64,000 nucleotides of DNA, taken from NCBI RefSeq assembly GCF_026627425.1, contig NZ_JAPNLH010000012.1, positions 1 to 64,000 on the forward strand. Reading direction: 5' to 3'. Source of the stretch: Arthrobacter endolithicus (GTDB lineage: Bacteria; Actinomycetota; Actinomycetes; Actinomycetales; Micrococcaceae). The notes beneath the pieces were generated by a model that was given only the letters and a program-made list of their open reading frames with translations, had not been told where the DNA came from and did no database searches. This document shows positions 1 through 8,401 of the stretch, piece by piece. Position 1 is the first letter of the stretch. The number at the start of each line of letters is the position of its first letter. A program made the position numbers and the translations under genes.

Positions 1-137
1 GAGGGTAACGGTACGAGGGTAGAGATCCCGGCCGCGATGGGGACCGAGACGCCAGAGGGTGCGAGGACAGCAGGCCTAGCGGGCGAAGCGTCGGTCGTTT
101 CGCTGGTTCCGGTACCCGTCCTCCCGTTGTCGAACAT
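1..137 (-). CDS. 5' part of an unidentified protein, runs off the window edge
   Basis: An open frame starts at an ATG at 135-137 on the minus strand and stays open for 45 codons to base 1. The N-terminus begins MFDNGRTGTG and is Ser/Thr/Pro/Ala-rich with no recognisable domain in the visible part. The AT-rich block upstream (138-185) is what would be expected of a promoter. I suspect one of the DUF222/HNH-endonuclease proteins common in Micrococcaceae, which often have such low-complexity starts, but nothing visible proves it. Confidence 0.45.
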   Translation of the reverse strand, partial: MFDNGRTGTGTSETTDASPARPAVLAPSGVSVPIAAGISTLVPLP

Positions 138-344
138 ATATTCATTCTAGACCTATCAAGTAGAACAAACAATAGAATACGGGTCTGTGGACAAGGAATT
201 TCGGGGAGTTCTGGGCGCTTTGCGAGGCATGTTTGCGGGCTGGGTTCCCCAGGCCCCAACCCGGCCGTGACCAGCGTTGGGCGGCCACCGAAAAATTGGG
301 CGACCACGAAGTTGATGTGGTGGATAGCATTGGGCCGCCGGCTT
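138..344. other. intergenic stretch with AT-rich block
   Basis: No convincing gene. Bases 138-185 are markedly AT-richer than the surroundings and probably carry the promoter of the leftward edge gene. The 62-codon frame here has no start context or protein signature and is treated as chance. Confidence 0.5.
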
Positions 345-653
345 TCAGCCCTTTGCCCGGTGTGCGGCCCTTCGGCTGAGTTCGCAGCCTGCGACTATCC
401 GCATGGCCAGCGCGGGCCCCACGCCGTCGATCGCCAGTAGCTGCTCCACGTTGGCTTCCGCGAGGCCCGCAGTACCGGATGTCCTGCGCAGGATGCGTGC
501 GGCTAATTCGATGCTGCTGCAGCCGGGTATCCCCGATCCGATGATGACCGCCAGCACTTCTGCATCTTTGAGCCGGCGGACCCCCACGGAGAGTAATCTC
601 TCCCGAGGGCGATCAGCGATACTCATTTGGGCTATGGCTGTGTGCTCTTTCAT
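345..653 (-). CDS. stand-alone RadC N-terminal (UPF0758) domain protein
   Basis: About 102 residues starting MKEHTAIAQM. The core matches the RadC N-terminal helical domain: RPRERLL, then DAEVLAVIIGSG, then a helix-hairpin-helix-like segment with IDGVGPALAMRI. Full RadC proteins are about 220 residues and carry a C-terminal JAB/MPN metalloprotease-like domain with HxHPSG; that domain is absent and the gene ends cleanly at TGA. A GAGGG lies just before the chosen ATG; a second ATG at 624-626 has no ribosome site. The domain assignment is firm; the cellular role is unknown. Confidence 0.75.
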   Translation of the reverse strand: MKEHTAIAQMSIADRPRERLLSVGVRRLKDAEVLAVIIGSGIPGCSSIELAARILRRTSGTAGLAEANVEQLLAIDGVGPALAMRIVAGCELSRRAAHRAKG

Positions 654-733
654 GTCCCTCAGGTTAGGTGCGTCCGCCGCCCTCGGCCCGGCAAATTGTG
701 CTGCTGTGGATAAGCCCGGTGTCCGCAATGCCA

Positions 734-802
734 GTGCAGGGAGCGCTTGTGGACCGATCGCCAGTGCAGGGAGCACCAGTGCACCGACTACCCGTGCAGG
801 GA
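734..802. repeat. 30-bp-period degenerate tandem repeat
   Basis: The core GTGCAGGGA occurs at 734, 764 and 794, exactly 30 bp apart. The first two units share CCAGTGCAGGGAGC and similar downstream bases. The third unit overlaps the 3' end of trmB. No function is evident; replication slippage is a sufficient explanation. Confidence 0.7.
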
Positions 803-1666
803 CTGGCGGCGCCGCAGGGTCAGGTCAAAAATCGTCCGCCCCGCCAGATGTGCCTTATTTTCAAACCCAGTCAAAATTCTCCCCGGGAACCGCGGTGCCC
901 AGCCGCCCTCCGTATCCGTTTCATCGGAGGGATCACAATCAACTCCGGAAAGCCGCGCCTCGGTGAGCGGACTCTCTGCGCCGGCGCGTTCGCCGTCGTG
1001 CACGTTGTCAAAGTCTTCGGATGCACGCGCAACATCACGTATTTGCCGCGCGTAATCCGACCAGTCCGTGGCCAGCCGCCATAGGCCGCCGGGCTGGAGC
1101 ACGCGCGCGACCAGCGGCGCGAAGGAATCCTTGACCATCCGGCGCTTGTTGTGTTTTGTCTTGTGCCACGGGTCCGGAAAAAAGACCCATACCTCGCTCA
1201 CTGAAGCTGGCTGAAGCATGGTGCTGAGGACCTCAGGCGCGTTCGCCTGGACGACCCGGACGTTGGTCAGATCACGCGAGGCAACCTTGAGCAGGGTCTG
1301 CGCCAGGCCCGGGAGGTAGACCTCCACCGCCAGGAAGTCCTTTTCCGGGTTTTGTTCGGCGGCATGGACGACGGCATCGCCAAGTCCGGAGCCGATTTCC
1401 ACGATCAGCGGCGCCCGGCGTCCGAAAACCTTAACCGCGTCAAAGATGAAGTCCGGGTGCACGGAGGTGTCGGCAACGTGCCGCGGCACGTCGACGGCGT
1501 AAGCCTTCTGGTGCTCCAGCCAAGCCCGCTCGCGTCGGCCCTGCAGGCGGGTGCCGCGGCGGACAAACGAAACGGGCTGCCCCTGATAGGTTCCGTGCGC
1601 GGCCTGGCTGCCGGGGGTCACGGCACGGGGAAGGAAGGCAGTTGGATCTTCGGAGTCACTCATCAT
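788..1666 (-). CDS. trmB: tRNA (guanine-N7-)-methyltransferase
   Basis: Transfers a methyl group from SAM to the N7 of G46 in the tRNA variable loop. The SAM-binding motif EIGSGLGD is near residues 90-97 and the family-specific FFPDPWHKTKHNKRR block near 162-176. The C-terminal FDL follows. The length of 292 residues is slightly above the usual 220-250 because of an N-terminal extension with the YQGQPVSFVRRG block typical of actinobacterial TrmB. I chose the ATG at 1664-1666, with AAGG about 10 bp upstream, over the longer open frame to 1723. It is divergent from the DEAD-box helicase gene. Confidence 0.93.
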   Translation of the reverse strand: MMSDSEDPTAFLPRAVTPGSQAAHGTYQGQPVSFVRRGTRLQGRRERAWLEHQKAYAVDVPRHVADTSVHPDFIFDAVKVFGRRAPLIVEIGSGLGDAVVHAAEQNPEKDFLAVEVYLPGLAQTLLKVASRDLTNVRVVQANAPEVLSTMLQPASVSEVWVFFPDPWHKTKHNKRRMVKDSFAPLVARVLQPGGLWRLATDWSDYARQIRDVARASEDFDNVHDGERAGAESPLTEARLSGVDCDPSDETDTEGGWAPRFPGRILTGFENKAHLAGRTIFDLTLRRRQSLHG

Positions 1667-1943
1667 CACCAGCGTACCTTTCGGACGGCGTCGGGGTTCG
1701 ACGACGGTAGAAGGTCCGGCCACCGTGGAGGCCCGCCGTCAAAACCTGTTAGACTGAAGGAACTTGAAGCGCGTTTTCTCGCCCTTCATGCGTCGATGAA
1801 CGCGTTGATCCAGTCCCGCAAGTTCTCTTCCATTGCAACAGTTGAGCCCGTACGCCGGGCCCAGTGCATGGTCTGCGGTAGACATTTTCTGACATTTCTT
1901 CGGCGAATCCCTGCGTGCCGACCGGCTCCGGGGCATCGTATTT
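1667..1943. promoter_or_regulatory. divergent promoter region and long leader of the DEAD-box helicase
   Basis: This 277-bp gap separates trmB (leftward) and the helicase (rightward). A possible -10, TAGACT, lies at 1750-1755, which would give the helicase an untranslated leader of about 180 nt. No small protein in the leader looks real. Long structured leaders are known for cold-shock RNA helicase genes; here the promoter assignment is tentative. Confidence 0.35.
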
Positions 1944-3686
1944 ATGCCGAACCGAAAGCAACCATTTTTTATGACTACTTTCTCCAGCCTTGGTGTGCCC
2001 AAGGTCCTCGCCGCTTCCCTCGCCGCCAAAGGCATTGAAGAGCCATTTCCCATACAGGTCAAGACGCTGCCCGATACGCTGGCAGGTCGGGATGTGCTGG
2101 GCCGCGGCCGTACGGGCTCCGGAAAGACCATTGCCTTTGCCCTTCCGCTGGTCGCTCGTCTGGCCGAGGCCGAGGCAGCCTACCGCCGCAAGCCCGGCCG
2201 CCCCTTGGGCCTGGTGCTGGCGCCAACCCGGGAGTTGGCTACCCAGCTGAACAACACGATTGAACCGCTGGCCAAGGAAATGGGCCTCACCACCACCGTG
2301 ATCTACGGGGGCGTTTCGCAGCAGCGTCAGGAGCGCGCGCTCAAGGCCGGCGTGGACATCGTCATTGCTTGCCCGGGGAGGCTGGAAGACCTGATGAAGC
2401 AGCGTCTGGTCACCCTCGAATCCGTCGAAATCACCGTGCTGGATGAGGCAGATCATATGGCTGACCTCGGCTTCCTGCCGGTGGTCAAGCGGCTCCTGGA
2501 CACCACGCCCAAGGACGGTCAGCGCCTGCTGTTCTCCGCCACATTGGATAACGGGGTGGACAAGATTGTCCAGCGTTACCTCAGCAACCCTTTGACCCAC
2601 TCGGTCGATGATCCCAAGGCGTCCGTGAGCACCATGGAACACCACGTCCTGGTGGTCAACGATCAGACGGTGAAGAAGCAGATCATCACCGAGCTGGCGT
2701 CCGGCTCCGGCCGCCGCCTGCTGTTCATGCGCACCAAGCACCATGCCCGCAAGCTGGCCAAAACTCTGACCGACGCCGGTATTCCCGCCGTGGACCTGCA
2801 TGGAAACCTGTCGCAGAACGCCCGGGACCGTAACCTGGCCGAGTTCTCCTCTGGCGACGTGCGCGTCCTGGTGGCCACGGATGTTGCCGCGCGCGGAGTG
2901 CACGTCGACGACGTCGAACTGGTCATCCATGTTGATCCGCCGACGGAGCACAAGGCATACCTGCACCGTTCCGGCCGGACGGCTCGAGCCGGATCTGATG
3001 GAACGGTTGTCACCATCACGTTGCCGGAGCAGCAGTCGGACGTGAAGAAGCTGATGAAGGCCGCCGGCGTCGACGTCTCCTTTGAACGCGTCACGGCCAG
3101 CCATCCGTTGATCGCCAAGTTGGTGGGCGAGGTCGCCGGCAAGGTTGACCCGCGCACCCGTGCGGCATTGCAGGCGGCAAAGAACGGCCAGCAAGGCGGC
3201 GGCGAGTCCACTGGCGCGAATGCCGAGCGCAAGCGCGCCCGCCGTTCGGGCCAGGCCGCGCCGACCGCCGGAGGTCGCGGGGGACGCGGCGGACGTGGCC
3301 GGGTTTCCGCCGGCACAACCGAAGCGGGTAACCGCGAGGACCGCCGCAAGGACCAAACGCAGGCCCCCCGTTTCGGCAGTGAGAACCGTCGTCCGGCCCG
3401 TGCCGAGGGCGGCGCCGATGTAGCGCGCGGCCCCAAGCGCGCCCCCCACGCAGCATCACACCACAACGATGCATCCCGAGGCGCAGGCCGCTCCGGTGCC
3501 GGGCAGAACGCCGCAAGTCAGCGCGGCACTGCCCCCCGCACGCAGGGCTCCGCCCAGGTCTGGTCCTCAAACACCGGGGGAACGTCCACCGGCAGCTACA
3601 ACGGTGGGGGTTCCGGCGGCGCAGGCCGCTCCGGCGGTCCCCGCCGCGCCTCGGCACCAGCGTCGAATCAGCGCCGCGGCCGTTAG
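1944..3686 (+). CDS. DEAD-box ATP-dependent RNA helicase
   Basis: An RNA helicase of 580 residues for RNA remodelling or ribosome assembly. All core motifs are visible: Q-motif PFPIQ (34-38), Walker A RTGSGKT (56-62), PTRELA (94-99), DEAD (167-170), SAT (198-200) and HRSGRTARAG (340-349). From about residue 430 the protein becomes a basic Gly/Arg/Ala-rich tail with RGG-like stretches, typical of actinobacterial RhlE/CsdA-type helicases that bind RNA non-specifically. Two starts are possible, ATG 1944 and ATG 1971; neither has a strong ribosome site, and 1971 gives the more family-like MTTFSSLGVPK. Confidence 0.93.
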   Translation: MPNRKQPFFMTTFSSLGVPKVLAASLAAKGIEEPFPIQVKTLPDTLAGRDVLGRGRTGSGKTIAFALPLVARLAEAEAAYRRKPGRPLGLVLAPTRELATQLNNTIEPLAKEMGLTTTVIYGGVSQQRQERALKAGVDIVIACPGRLEDLMKQRLVTLESVEITVLDEADHMADLGFLPVVKRLLDTTPKDGQRLLFSATLDNGVDKIVQRYLSNPLTHSVDDPKASVSTMEHHVLVVNDQTVKKQIITELASGSGRRLLFMRTKHHARKLAKTLTDAGIPAVDLHGNLSQNARDRNLAEFSSGDVRVLVATDVAARGVHVDDVELVIHVDPPTEHKAYLHRSGRTARAGSDGTVVTITLPEQQSDVKKLMKAAGVDVSFERVTASHPLIAKLVGEVAGKVDPRTRAALQAAKNGQQGGGESTGANAERKRARRSGQAAPTAGGRGGRGGRGRVSAGTTEAGNREDRRKDQTQAPRFGSENRRPARAEGGADVARGPKRAPHAASHHNDASRGAGRSGAGQNAASQRGTAPRTQGSAQVWSSNTGGTSTGSYNGGGSGGAGRSGGPRRASAPASNQRRGR

Positions 3687-3785
3687 GCGCGCAGGTTTCA
3701 TCCGGCCGGGTGGTCGGCGAGGGCAGACTTTCTAGCCTTCGCCGGCTGCCCGGTTCGGCATAGACCGCAGGTAACCCAAGGCGGG

Positions 3786-3811
3786 GCAGGGCACTGCAGG
3801 GAACTGCAGGG
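3786..3811. repeat. three GCAGGG boxes at 10-bp period
   Basis: GCAGGG occurs at 3786, 3796 and 3806, one helical turn apart, in the 240-bp gap before the methyltransferase gene. Face-of-helix spacing suits a regulator site, but simple slippage could also produce it. Confidence 0.35.
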
Positions 3812-3877
3812 CAGGATACTTCAGGCCGCTAACGAAGGACGGGCGTGGAAACCTTGCGCAGTTGTTAGGGTGAACGC

Positions 3878-3931
3878 ATGTCGAACCATACCGTTGACGG
3901 GCGCGCTCGGGGATCAGCACGGTTGCCGTGA
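3878..3931 (+). CDS. possible 17-codon leader ORF overlapping the next start
   Basis: ATG at 3878 opens a 17-residue frame (MSNHTVDGRARGSARLP) whose TGA overlaps the GTG start of the methyltransferase in a GTGA tetranucleotide. GGG lies about 8 bp before the ATG. The arrangement would allow translational coupling. It may equally be chance or the relic of a longer N-terminus lost by frameshift. Confidence 0.3.
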   Translation: MSNHTVDGRARGSARLP

Positions 3932-4719
3932 CAGGTCCCCCGCGGTTTCCGCCTCGCGCTGACGTCGTCCGGGCGCTGAGGGCCGCGGGATGTGTTTTTG
4001 CCGAGGCAGAAGCGGATTTGCTCCTAGACTGCGCACAAACGCCGGCCGACCTCGCTGCCATGCTGGAGAGCCGGCTGTCGGGTCTGCCGCTGGAACAGAT
4101 TCTGGGCTGGGCGGAATTCTGCGGCCTCCGGATGGTCGTGGCGCCGGGCGTTTTCGTGCCTCGGCGCCGCACCGAATTCCTGGTCCTTCAGGCCGCAGCG
4201 CTGGCGGCCCCGGCTGCGGTCCTCGTGGACCTGTGCTGCGGCTCGGGCGCCGTGGGTGCGGCACTGCTCGCCACCATCCCTCACGGGCAGCTGTATTCGG
4301 TCGACATCGATCCGGCCGCGGTTCGGTGTGCCGTAACCAACGTTGCTGCCGTCAGCGGCCGGGTGTTCAAGGGCGACCTCTTTGCCCCGTTGCCTGCCGA
4401 GCTGCGCGGACGCGTGGACATCCTGGTGGCCAATGCTCCTTATGTGCCGACCGAGGCCATCGCGATGATGCCACCGGAGGCGCGCCTATATGAGGCCCGA
4501 ACGGCGTTGGATGGCGGGGGGGACGGGCTTGACGTGCAGCGCCGGGTTGTAGCGGGGGCGCTTGTTTGGTTGGCGCCGGGCGGACATCTGCTGATCGAGA
4601 CGAGTGAGCGCCAGGCCGCGGAGTCGGCCGCCATTTTCAGCCGCAATGGGCTGACCCCACAAGTTATCCACTGCCCGGATTTGAACGCAACCGTCGTGAT
4701 CGGCAGCGTCGCGGATTGA
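3928..4719 (+). CDS. HemK/PrmC-like N5-glutamine methyltransferase family protein
   Basis: A SAM-dependent methyltransferase of 263 residues. Visible landmarks are the N-terminal helical part, VFVPRRRTE near 76-83, the SAM motif DLCCGSGAVG (101-110), the acidic strand VDID (125-128) and the catalytic-type motif NAPYVPT (169-175). PrmC proper has NPPY and methylates the GGQ glutamine of release factors; the second residue here is Ala, as in a subgroup of actinobacterial putative protein N5-glutamine methyltransferases. The substrate is therefore uncertain. The start is GTG with no close ribosome site. Confidence 0.8.
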   Translation: MTGPPRFPPRADVVRALRAAGCVFAEAEADLLLDCAQTPADLAAMLESRLSGLPLEQILGWAEFCGLRMVVAPGVFVPRRRTEFLVLQAAALAAPAAVLVDLCCGSGAVGAALLATIPHGQLYSVDIDPAAVRCAVTNVAAVSGRVFKGDLFAPLPAELRGRVDILVANAPYVPTEAIAMMPPEARLYEARTALDGGGDGLDVQRRVVAGALVWLAPGGHLLIETSERQAAESAAIFSRNGLTPQVIHCPDLNATVVIGSVAD

Positions 4720-4777
4720 GCCGCGACTGCCGGTAATTCGGGGGGTGTTCGGGGACGCTGTTACTGTAGGGCTGCCG

Positions 4778-5404
4778 TCACTGCGCGGCGCCGATGCTGA
4801 CAATAGCGACAAAGCCCCGCCCGGTGAGTTCGGGGGCGGCATCGGAACCGGCGACGGCGTCAAAACGGGAGAGCGCGACGGTGCCGACATCCTGGCCCGA
4901 CGCCACCTCGGCTGCCCCCACGCCGCCTGCCGCCGCGGCGGTCACCCCAGGCACTGCTCCTTCGCTCACCGTTGCCTGACCCTGCAGGAGAACCGCGAAT
5001 TGGTCGGCAAAAACGGGATGCGGCCGCTTTTTGGAGAGCTCAACAACAGTGGTGTACGCCTTGATATTCCGTCTTCGGGCCAGTACGCCAAGGTCCATGA
5101 CATTGCCCGTGGGCAGCGATGCACTCGTGCTGCTGTCCCCGGAGAAACGGAAGGGGCGGTATTTCTCCAGGAGATGCTCGCTGCCGTCGACCTCCAACAA
5201 AAGCAGCTCACCGTCGATCACGGTGACGATGCGGTCGATGCCCGGCATCGCCGAGAACGGACCCGCCGTACTCACTTCCGCGATGCTGATCCGCCAAAGG
5301 CAGCCATCGCCGTCGGCTGCCTTCTGCGCGGCCAGCGTGCGGGTGACACCGTCGCCGTTGGCCCAGCGCTCGGGGCTGAGCTGGCTGTAGCGGATGACCT
5401 GCAC
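4778..5404 (-). CDS. hutD: HutD/Ves family protein
   Basis: A cupin-fold protein of 208 residues. The N-terminus has the family pattern RWANGDGVTRTLA (13-25), followed by WRISIAEV, PFSAMPGIDRIVTVIDG and FRFSGD. HutD occurs with histidine-utilisation genes in other bacteria and is thought to limit formylglutamate accumulation, but no hut genes are visible here. GTG start. The upstream small membrane gene ends 3 bp before it, so the two are probably cotranscribed. Confidence 0.83.
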   Translation of the reverse strand: MQVIRYSQLSPERWANGDGVTRTLAAQKAADGDGCLWRISIAEVSTAGPFSAMPGIDRIVTVIDGELLLLEVDGSEHLLEKYRPFRFSGDSSTSASLPTGNVMDLGVLARRRNIKAYTTVVELSKKRPHPVFADQFAVLLQGQATVSEGAVPGVTAAAAGGVGAAEVASGQDVGTVALSRFDAVAGSDAAPELTGRGFVAIVSIGAAQ

Positions 5405-5407
5405 GGG

Positions 5408-5638
5408 CTAGTCCTCCACGCTTTTAACGCTGATGACGCGCATCCGTTTAGGCTCCATCTTCCGGCGCTGTGCGTTCCGCCGGGCCCGCGTGTACACCGC
5501 GGACAGCAGCAGGGACAGCGCGAAAGCGGCTGCCACCTTGAGCAGGAACGGCCAGGGAAGCACCGACAGGACCAGGCAGACCAGAGCAAAGCTGACGAAT
5601 TGGAAGACCAGATCCGCCCGACCCGATTTTTTACGCAT
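5408..5638 (-). CDS. small two-helix membrane protein
   Basis: A 76-residue protein with a short basic N-terminus (MRKKSGRADL), two hydrophobic helices at about 10-30 and 32-50, and a basic C-terminus. The GGGGAC just before the ATG is a plausible ribosome site. Family unknown to me. It sits between the permease gene and hutD on the same strand. Confidence 0.6.
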   Translation of the reverse strand: MRKKSGRADLVFQFVSFALVCLVLSVLPWPFLLKVAAAFALSLLLSAVYTRARRNAQRRKMEPKRMRVISVKSVED

Positions 5639-5669
5639 GTCCCCAGACTACTCGGCGGATGTGCCGGTA

Positions 5670-7127
5670 TCAGTCACTGACGGGAGCGGACAAAGCAGCG
5701 TGGCGCGGACTGTCCGGATTCATCAATGAGTGCTGGCGGCCGTAGAAGAAATAAACGATCAGGCCGATGATCAGCCAGATCGCGAACCTTAGCCAGGTCT
5801 CCCAATGCAGCTGTGTGATCAGGAACAAGGAGGCGAGCACACCGAACGCGGGCACAACGGGCATGAAGGGAAGCCGGAAGGTCCGGGGCTCATCGGGCTT
5901 GGTGCGCCGCAGCACGATGACGGCAATGCATACCACCACGAAGGCCGCGAGGATGCCGATATTGGTCAAATCGGCCACGAGCCGGATGGGAAGCACCCCG
6001 GCCAGCACCGCGGAGGCCCCGCCGGCAATCCAGGTGACGCGCTGCGGAACGCGTTTCTTATCCGTTTGGGAGAACCACTTCGGGAGTAGGCCGTCGCGGC
6101 TCATGGCGTACCAGACGCGGGTGACGCCGAGCAGGAACGTCAGCATCACCGTCAGGATGGAAATCACGGCAAACCCCGCAATGATGGTAGCAATCGTCGG
6201 CAGCCCTACGGAATCGAAGGCTGAAGCGAACGCGCTGTTCGGGTTGAGGTCGGTGTATTTCTGCATGCCCGTGAGCACCAGGGTCGCCATCACGTAGAGG
6301 ACCATCGCGATAATCAGCGAGAGAATAATCGCCTTGGGCATGTGTTTTTTCGCGTCCGTGGCTTCTTCGGCGGCGGTGCTCATTGCGTCATAACCAAAGA
6401 CGGCGAAGAAAACTGTGGCGGCGCCTCCCAGGACCGGCCCAAAACTGGTGGGCATAAACGGAACAAAGTTGGAGCCGTTGATATGGAACATGCCGATCCC
6501 GATAATTCCGAGGATGAGCAGTACCTTCACCGCCACGGCCACCAGTTCAAACCGGCCGAAACTCTTCGAACCCCGGCTAAGGATCCACGTCACCAGCAGG
6601 CAGACGACGACGGCGGGCAGGTTGATGATGCCGTGCGGCGTATCGGGGGTCCAGGCACTGGAAATCCAGTCGGGCACGGTGACGCCGATGCCGCCCATAA
6701 AGGCACTGAAATATCCGGAAATCCCAATCGCCACCACGGCCACTATCGCGATATATTCCAGCAGCAGGTCCCAGCCGATGAACCAGCCCACCAGCTCGCC
6801 CAGTGCCACGTAACCATACGTATAGGCGGAGCCGGCGCGGGGAATCATCCCGGCGAACTCCGCATAGGAGAGAGCGGCCGCGCCACTGGCCAGCCCTGCG
6901 ACGAGAAAGGAGATGACGACGGCTGGTCCGACGCCCGGGTTGCCACTGTCCCCGTGGGCTACGACCCCGGCGAGCGTGAAGATCCCAACGCCGATAATGC
7001 CGCCGACGCCGATGGCTGTCAGTTGCCATAGACCAAGGCTGCGCAGCAGCCCGCCGCCTTTTTCCTCATCGACATCCTGGACGGGTTTGCGCCGCCAGAT
7101 TGAGTAGGGGTTTGCCAGCTGACTCAT
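5670..7127 (-). CDS. APC-family amino-acid permease
   Basis: A cytoplasmic-membrane transporter of 485 residues with about 12-14 hydrophobic segments. The first helix carries GVGGIIGVGIFTLAG (about 40-55), the substrate-binding glycine motif of APC permeases, followed by GPAVVISFLVAGLASGAAALSYAEFA. It resembles the YfnA/cationic amino-acid transporter subgroup. GGAGG is placed 5 bp before the ATG. Substrate cannot be read from sequence. Confidence 0.9.
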   Translation of the reverse strand: MSQLANPYSIWRRKPVQDVDEEKGGGLLRSLGLWQLTAIGVGGIIGVGIFTLAGVVAHGDSGNPGVGPAVVISFLVAGLASGAAALSYAEFAGMIPRAGSAYTYGYVALGELVGWFIGWDLLLEYIAIVAVVAIGISGYFSAFMGGIGVTVPDWISSAWTPDTPHGIINLPAVVVCLLVTWILSRGSKSFGRFELVAVAVKVLLILGIIGIGMFHINGSNFVPFMPTSFGPVLGGAATVFFAVFGYDAMSTAAEEATDAKKHMPKAIILSLIIAMVLYVMATLVLTGMQKYTDLNPNSAFASAFDSVGLPTIATIIAGFAVISILTVMLTFLLGVTRVWYAMSRDGLLPKWFSQTDKKRVPQRVTWIAGGASAVLAGVLPIRLVADLTNIGILAAFVVVCIAVIVLRRTKPDEPRTFRLPFMPVVPAFGVLASLFLITQLHWETWLRFAIWLIIGLIVYFFYGRQHSLMNPDSPRHAALSAPVSD

Positions 7128-7252
7128 CAGTGCCTCCGGAAGATCGTGCCACCGCTCGGATCGGCTCAGTTTACTCCCGTGTCAAGACCCACTGCGCGAC
7201 ACCCCGCGGTTCTCCGTGGCCGGCGAGGGCCCGCGGCGTGATGGAATGGTGC

Positions 7253-8293
7253 ATGCCAACATCGCGTTTGAGTCCCGCCCGCTTGCCTACCGCCGAGCTG
7301 CACCTGCATATCGAGGGGACGCTGGAGCCGGAGCTCATCTTCGCGCTGGCCGTGCGCAACGGCATCGCGCTGCCGTATCGGGACGTTTCCGCGTTGCGGG
7401 CCCAGTACGAGTTCACCGATCTGCAGTCGTTCCTGACCTTGTACTACAGCAATATGGCCGTCCTGCTGACTGAGCAGGACTTCGAGGATATGACGCGGGC
7501 GTACCTGGTGCGGGCCGGTGCCGCGGGTGTGCGGCATGCAGAGATTTTCCTCGATCCACAGGCGCATCTGCTCCGCGGTGTGGCGCTGGAGACCTGCATC
7601 AACGGCGTCACCCGGGGGCTGGCGGACAGCGAGGCTCGATACGGCCTGAGCACGTCACTGATCGCAGCATTCCTGCGGGACAGGACCGCGGAGGAGGCCC
7701 TCGATGTCCTCGAGCAGCTGATTGCCATGGACGCGCCGATCATCGGCATCGGCCTGGATTCAGCGGAGGTGGGCCATCCGCCGTCGAAATTTACTGCTGT
7801 GTTCAGGCGCGCCCATGCCGCCGGACTCCGATGCGTAGCGCACGCCGGCGAGGAAGGCGGACCCGACTACATCTGGGAAGCTCTGGATCTGCTGGGCGTG
7901 GCCCGAATCGACCACGGAATCCGGGCCGTTGAGGACGAACAACTGGTCAACCGCCTGGTTGCGGAGCAGATCCCACTCACCGTCTGCCCGTTGTCCAACG
8001 TGCGGCTGAGGGCGGTGGATACGCTGGCGGACCACCCCCTGCCCGACATGCTGGCCCGTGGATTGAATATCTCCGTACATTCGGATGATCCGTCCTACTT
8101 CGGCGGTTACCTCGATGACAATATGGCGCAGCTGGTTAGCACGTTTGCTCTGGACAGCACGCAGTTGGCCAAACTGGCCGCCAACTCGGTCCGCTCGGCG
8201 TTCCTGACGCCGGAGCGGTGCGAGGAACTGCTGGCCGAGGTCGAAAACTGGCGCACCGCGCAACCGGGGGCTAAGCAGGTGCCGGGGGGCTAA
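7253..8293 (+). CDS. adenine deaminase, adenosine-deaminase-like (type 2)
   Basis: Converts adenine to hypoxanthine and ammonia for purine salvage. Metal ligands and catalytic residues are visible: HLHIEG (17-22), HAGE (197-200), DHG (220-222) and SDDP (277-280). The signature LDSAEVGHPPSKF and the ending SYFGGY match the ADE branch rather than true adenosine deaminases, which have HVHLDG at the N-terminus. I chose ATG 7253 (346 aa) because the longer frame back to 7100 has no homology. A 19-bp tandem duplication covers the stop region. Confidence 0.88.
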   Translation: MPTSRLSPARLPTAELHLHIEGTLEPELIFALAVRNGIALPYRDVSALRAQYEFTDLQSFLTLYYSNMAVLLTEQDFEDMTRAYLVRAGAAGVRHAEIFLDPQAHLLRGVALETCINGVTRGLADSEARYGLSTSLIAAFLRDRTAEEALDVLEQLIAMDAPIIGIGLDSAEVGHPPSKFTAVFRRAHAAGLRCVAHAGEEGGPDYIWEALDLLGVARIDHGIRAVEDEQLVNRLVAEQIPLTVCPLSNVRLRAVDTLADHPLPDMLARGLNISVHSDDPSYFGGYLDDNMAQLVSTFALDSTQLAKLAANSVRSAFLTPERCEELLAEVENWRTAQPGAKQVPGG

Positions 8294-8303
8294 GCAGGTG
8301 CCG
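8264..8303. repeat. 19-bp tandem duplication at the stop codon
   Basis: The block GCTAAGCAGGTGCCGG is present twice, 19 bp apart, across the 3' end of the adenine deaminase gene. Because 19 is not a multiple of three, the duplication changed the C-terminal reading frame and the place where translation stops. Confidence 0.75.
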
Positions 8304-8401
8304 GCCCTCTAAGTTACCTGTGCTGCGTGCTAGGCTACTGCGCATAGGCCGCAGTGCCGAACACGATTGCGGCCTGACGATTGTGTGGAGGCAACGGGAA
8401 A

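Noticed and set aside
128-147. Possible SOS box near the edge gene (TCGAAC-N4-ATTCAT)
   Set aside because: Only the left half fits the actinobacterial LexA consensus TCGAAC-N4-GTTCGA; the right half has three mismatches.
705-713. Perfect DnaA box (TTATCCACA on the minus strand)
   Set aside because: It is a single box with no AT-rich unwinding region and no dnaA/dnaN genes; an origin is not supported.
403-1084. Overlapping plus-strand ORFs antisense to radC-like and trmB genes
   Set aside because: Shadows of the minus-strand genes in GC-rich DNA; no homology in the translated proteins.
4745-5680. 311-codon plus-strand ORF over hutD and the small membrane gene
   Set aside because: Antisense to a recognised HutD gene and its neighbour; composition is typical of a shadow frame.
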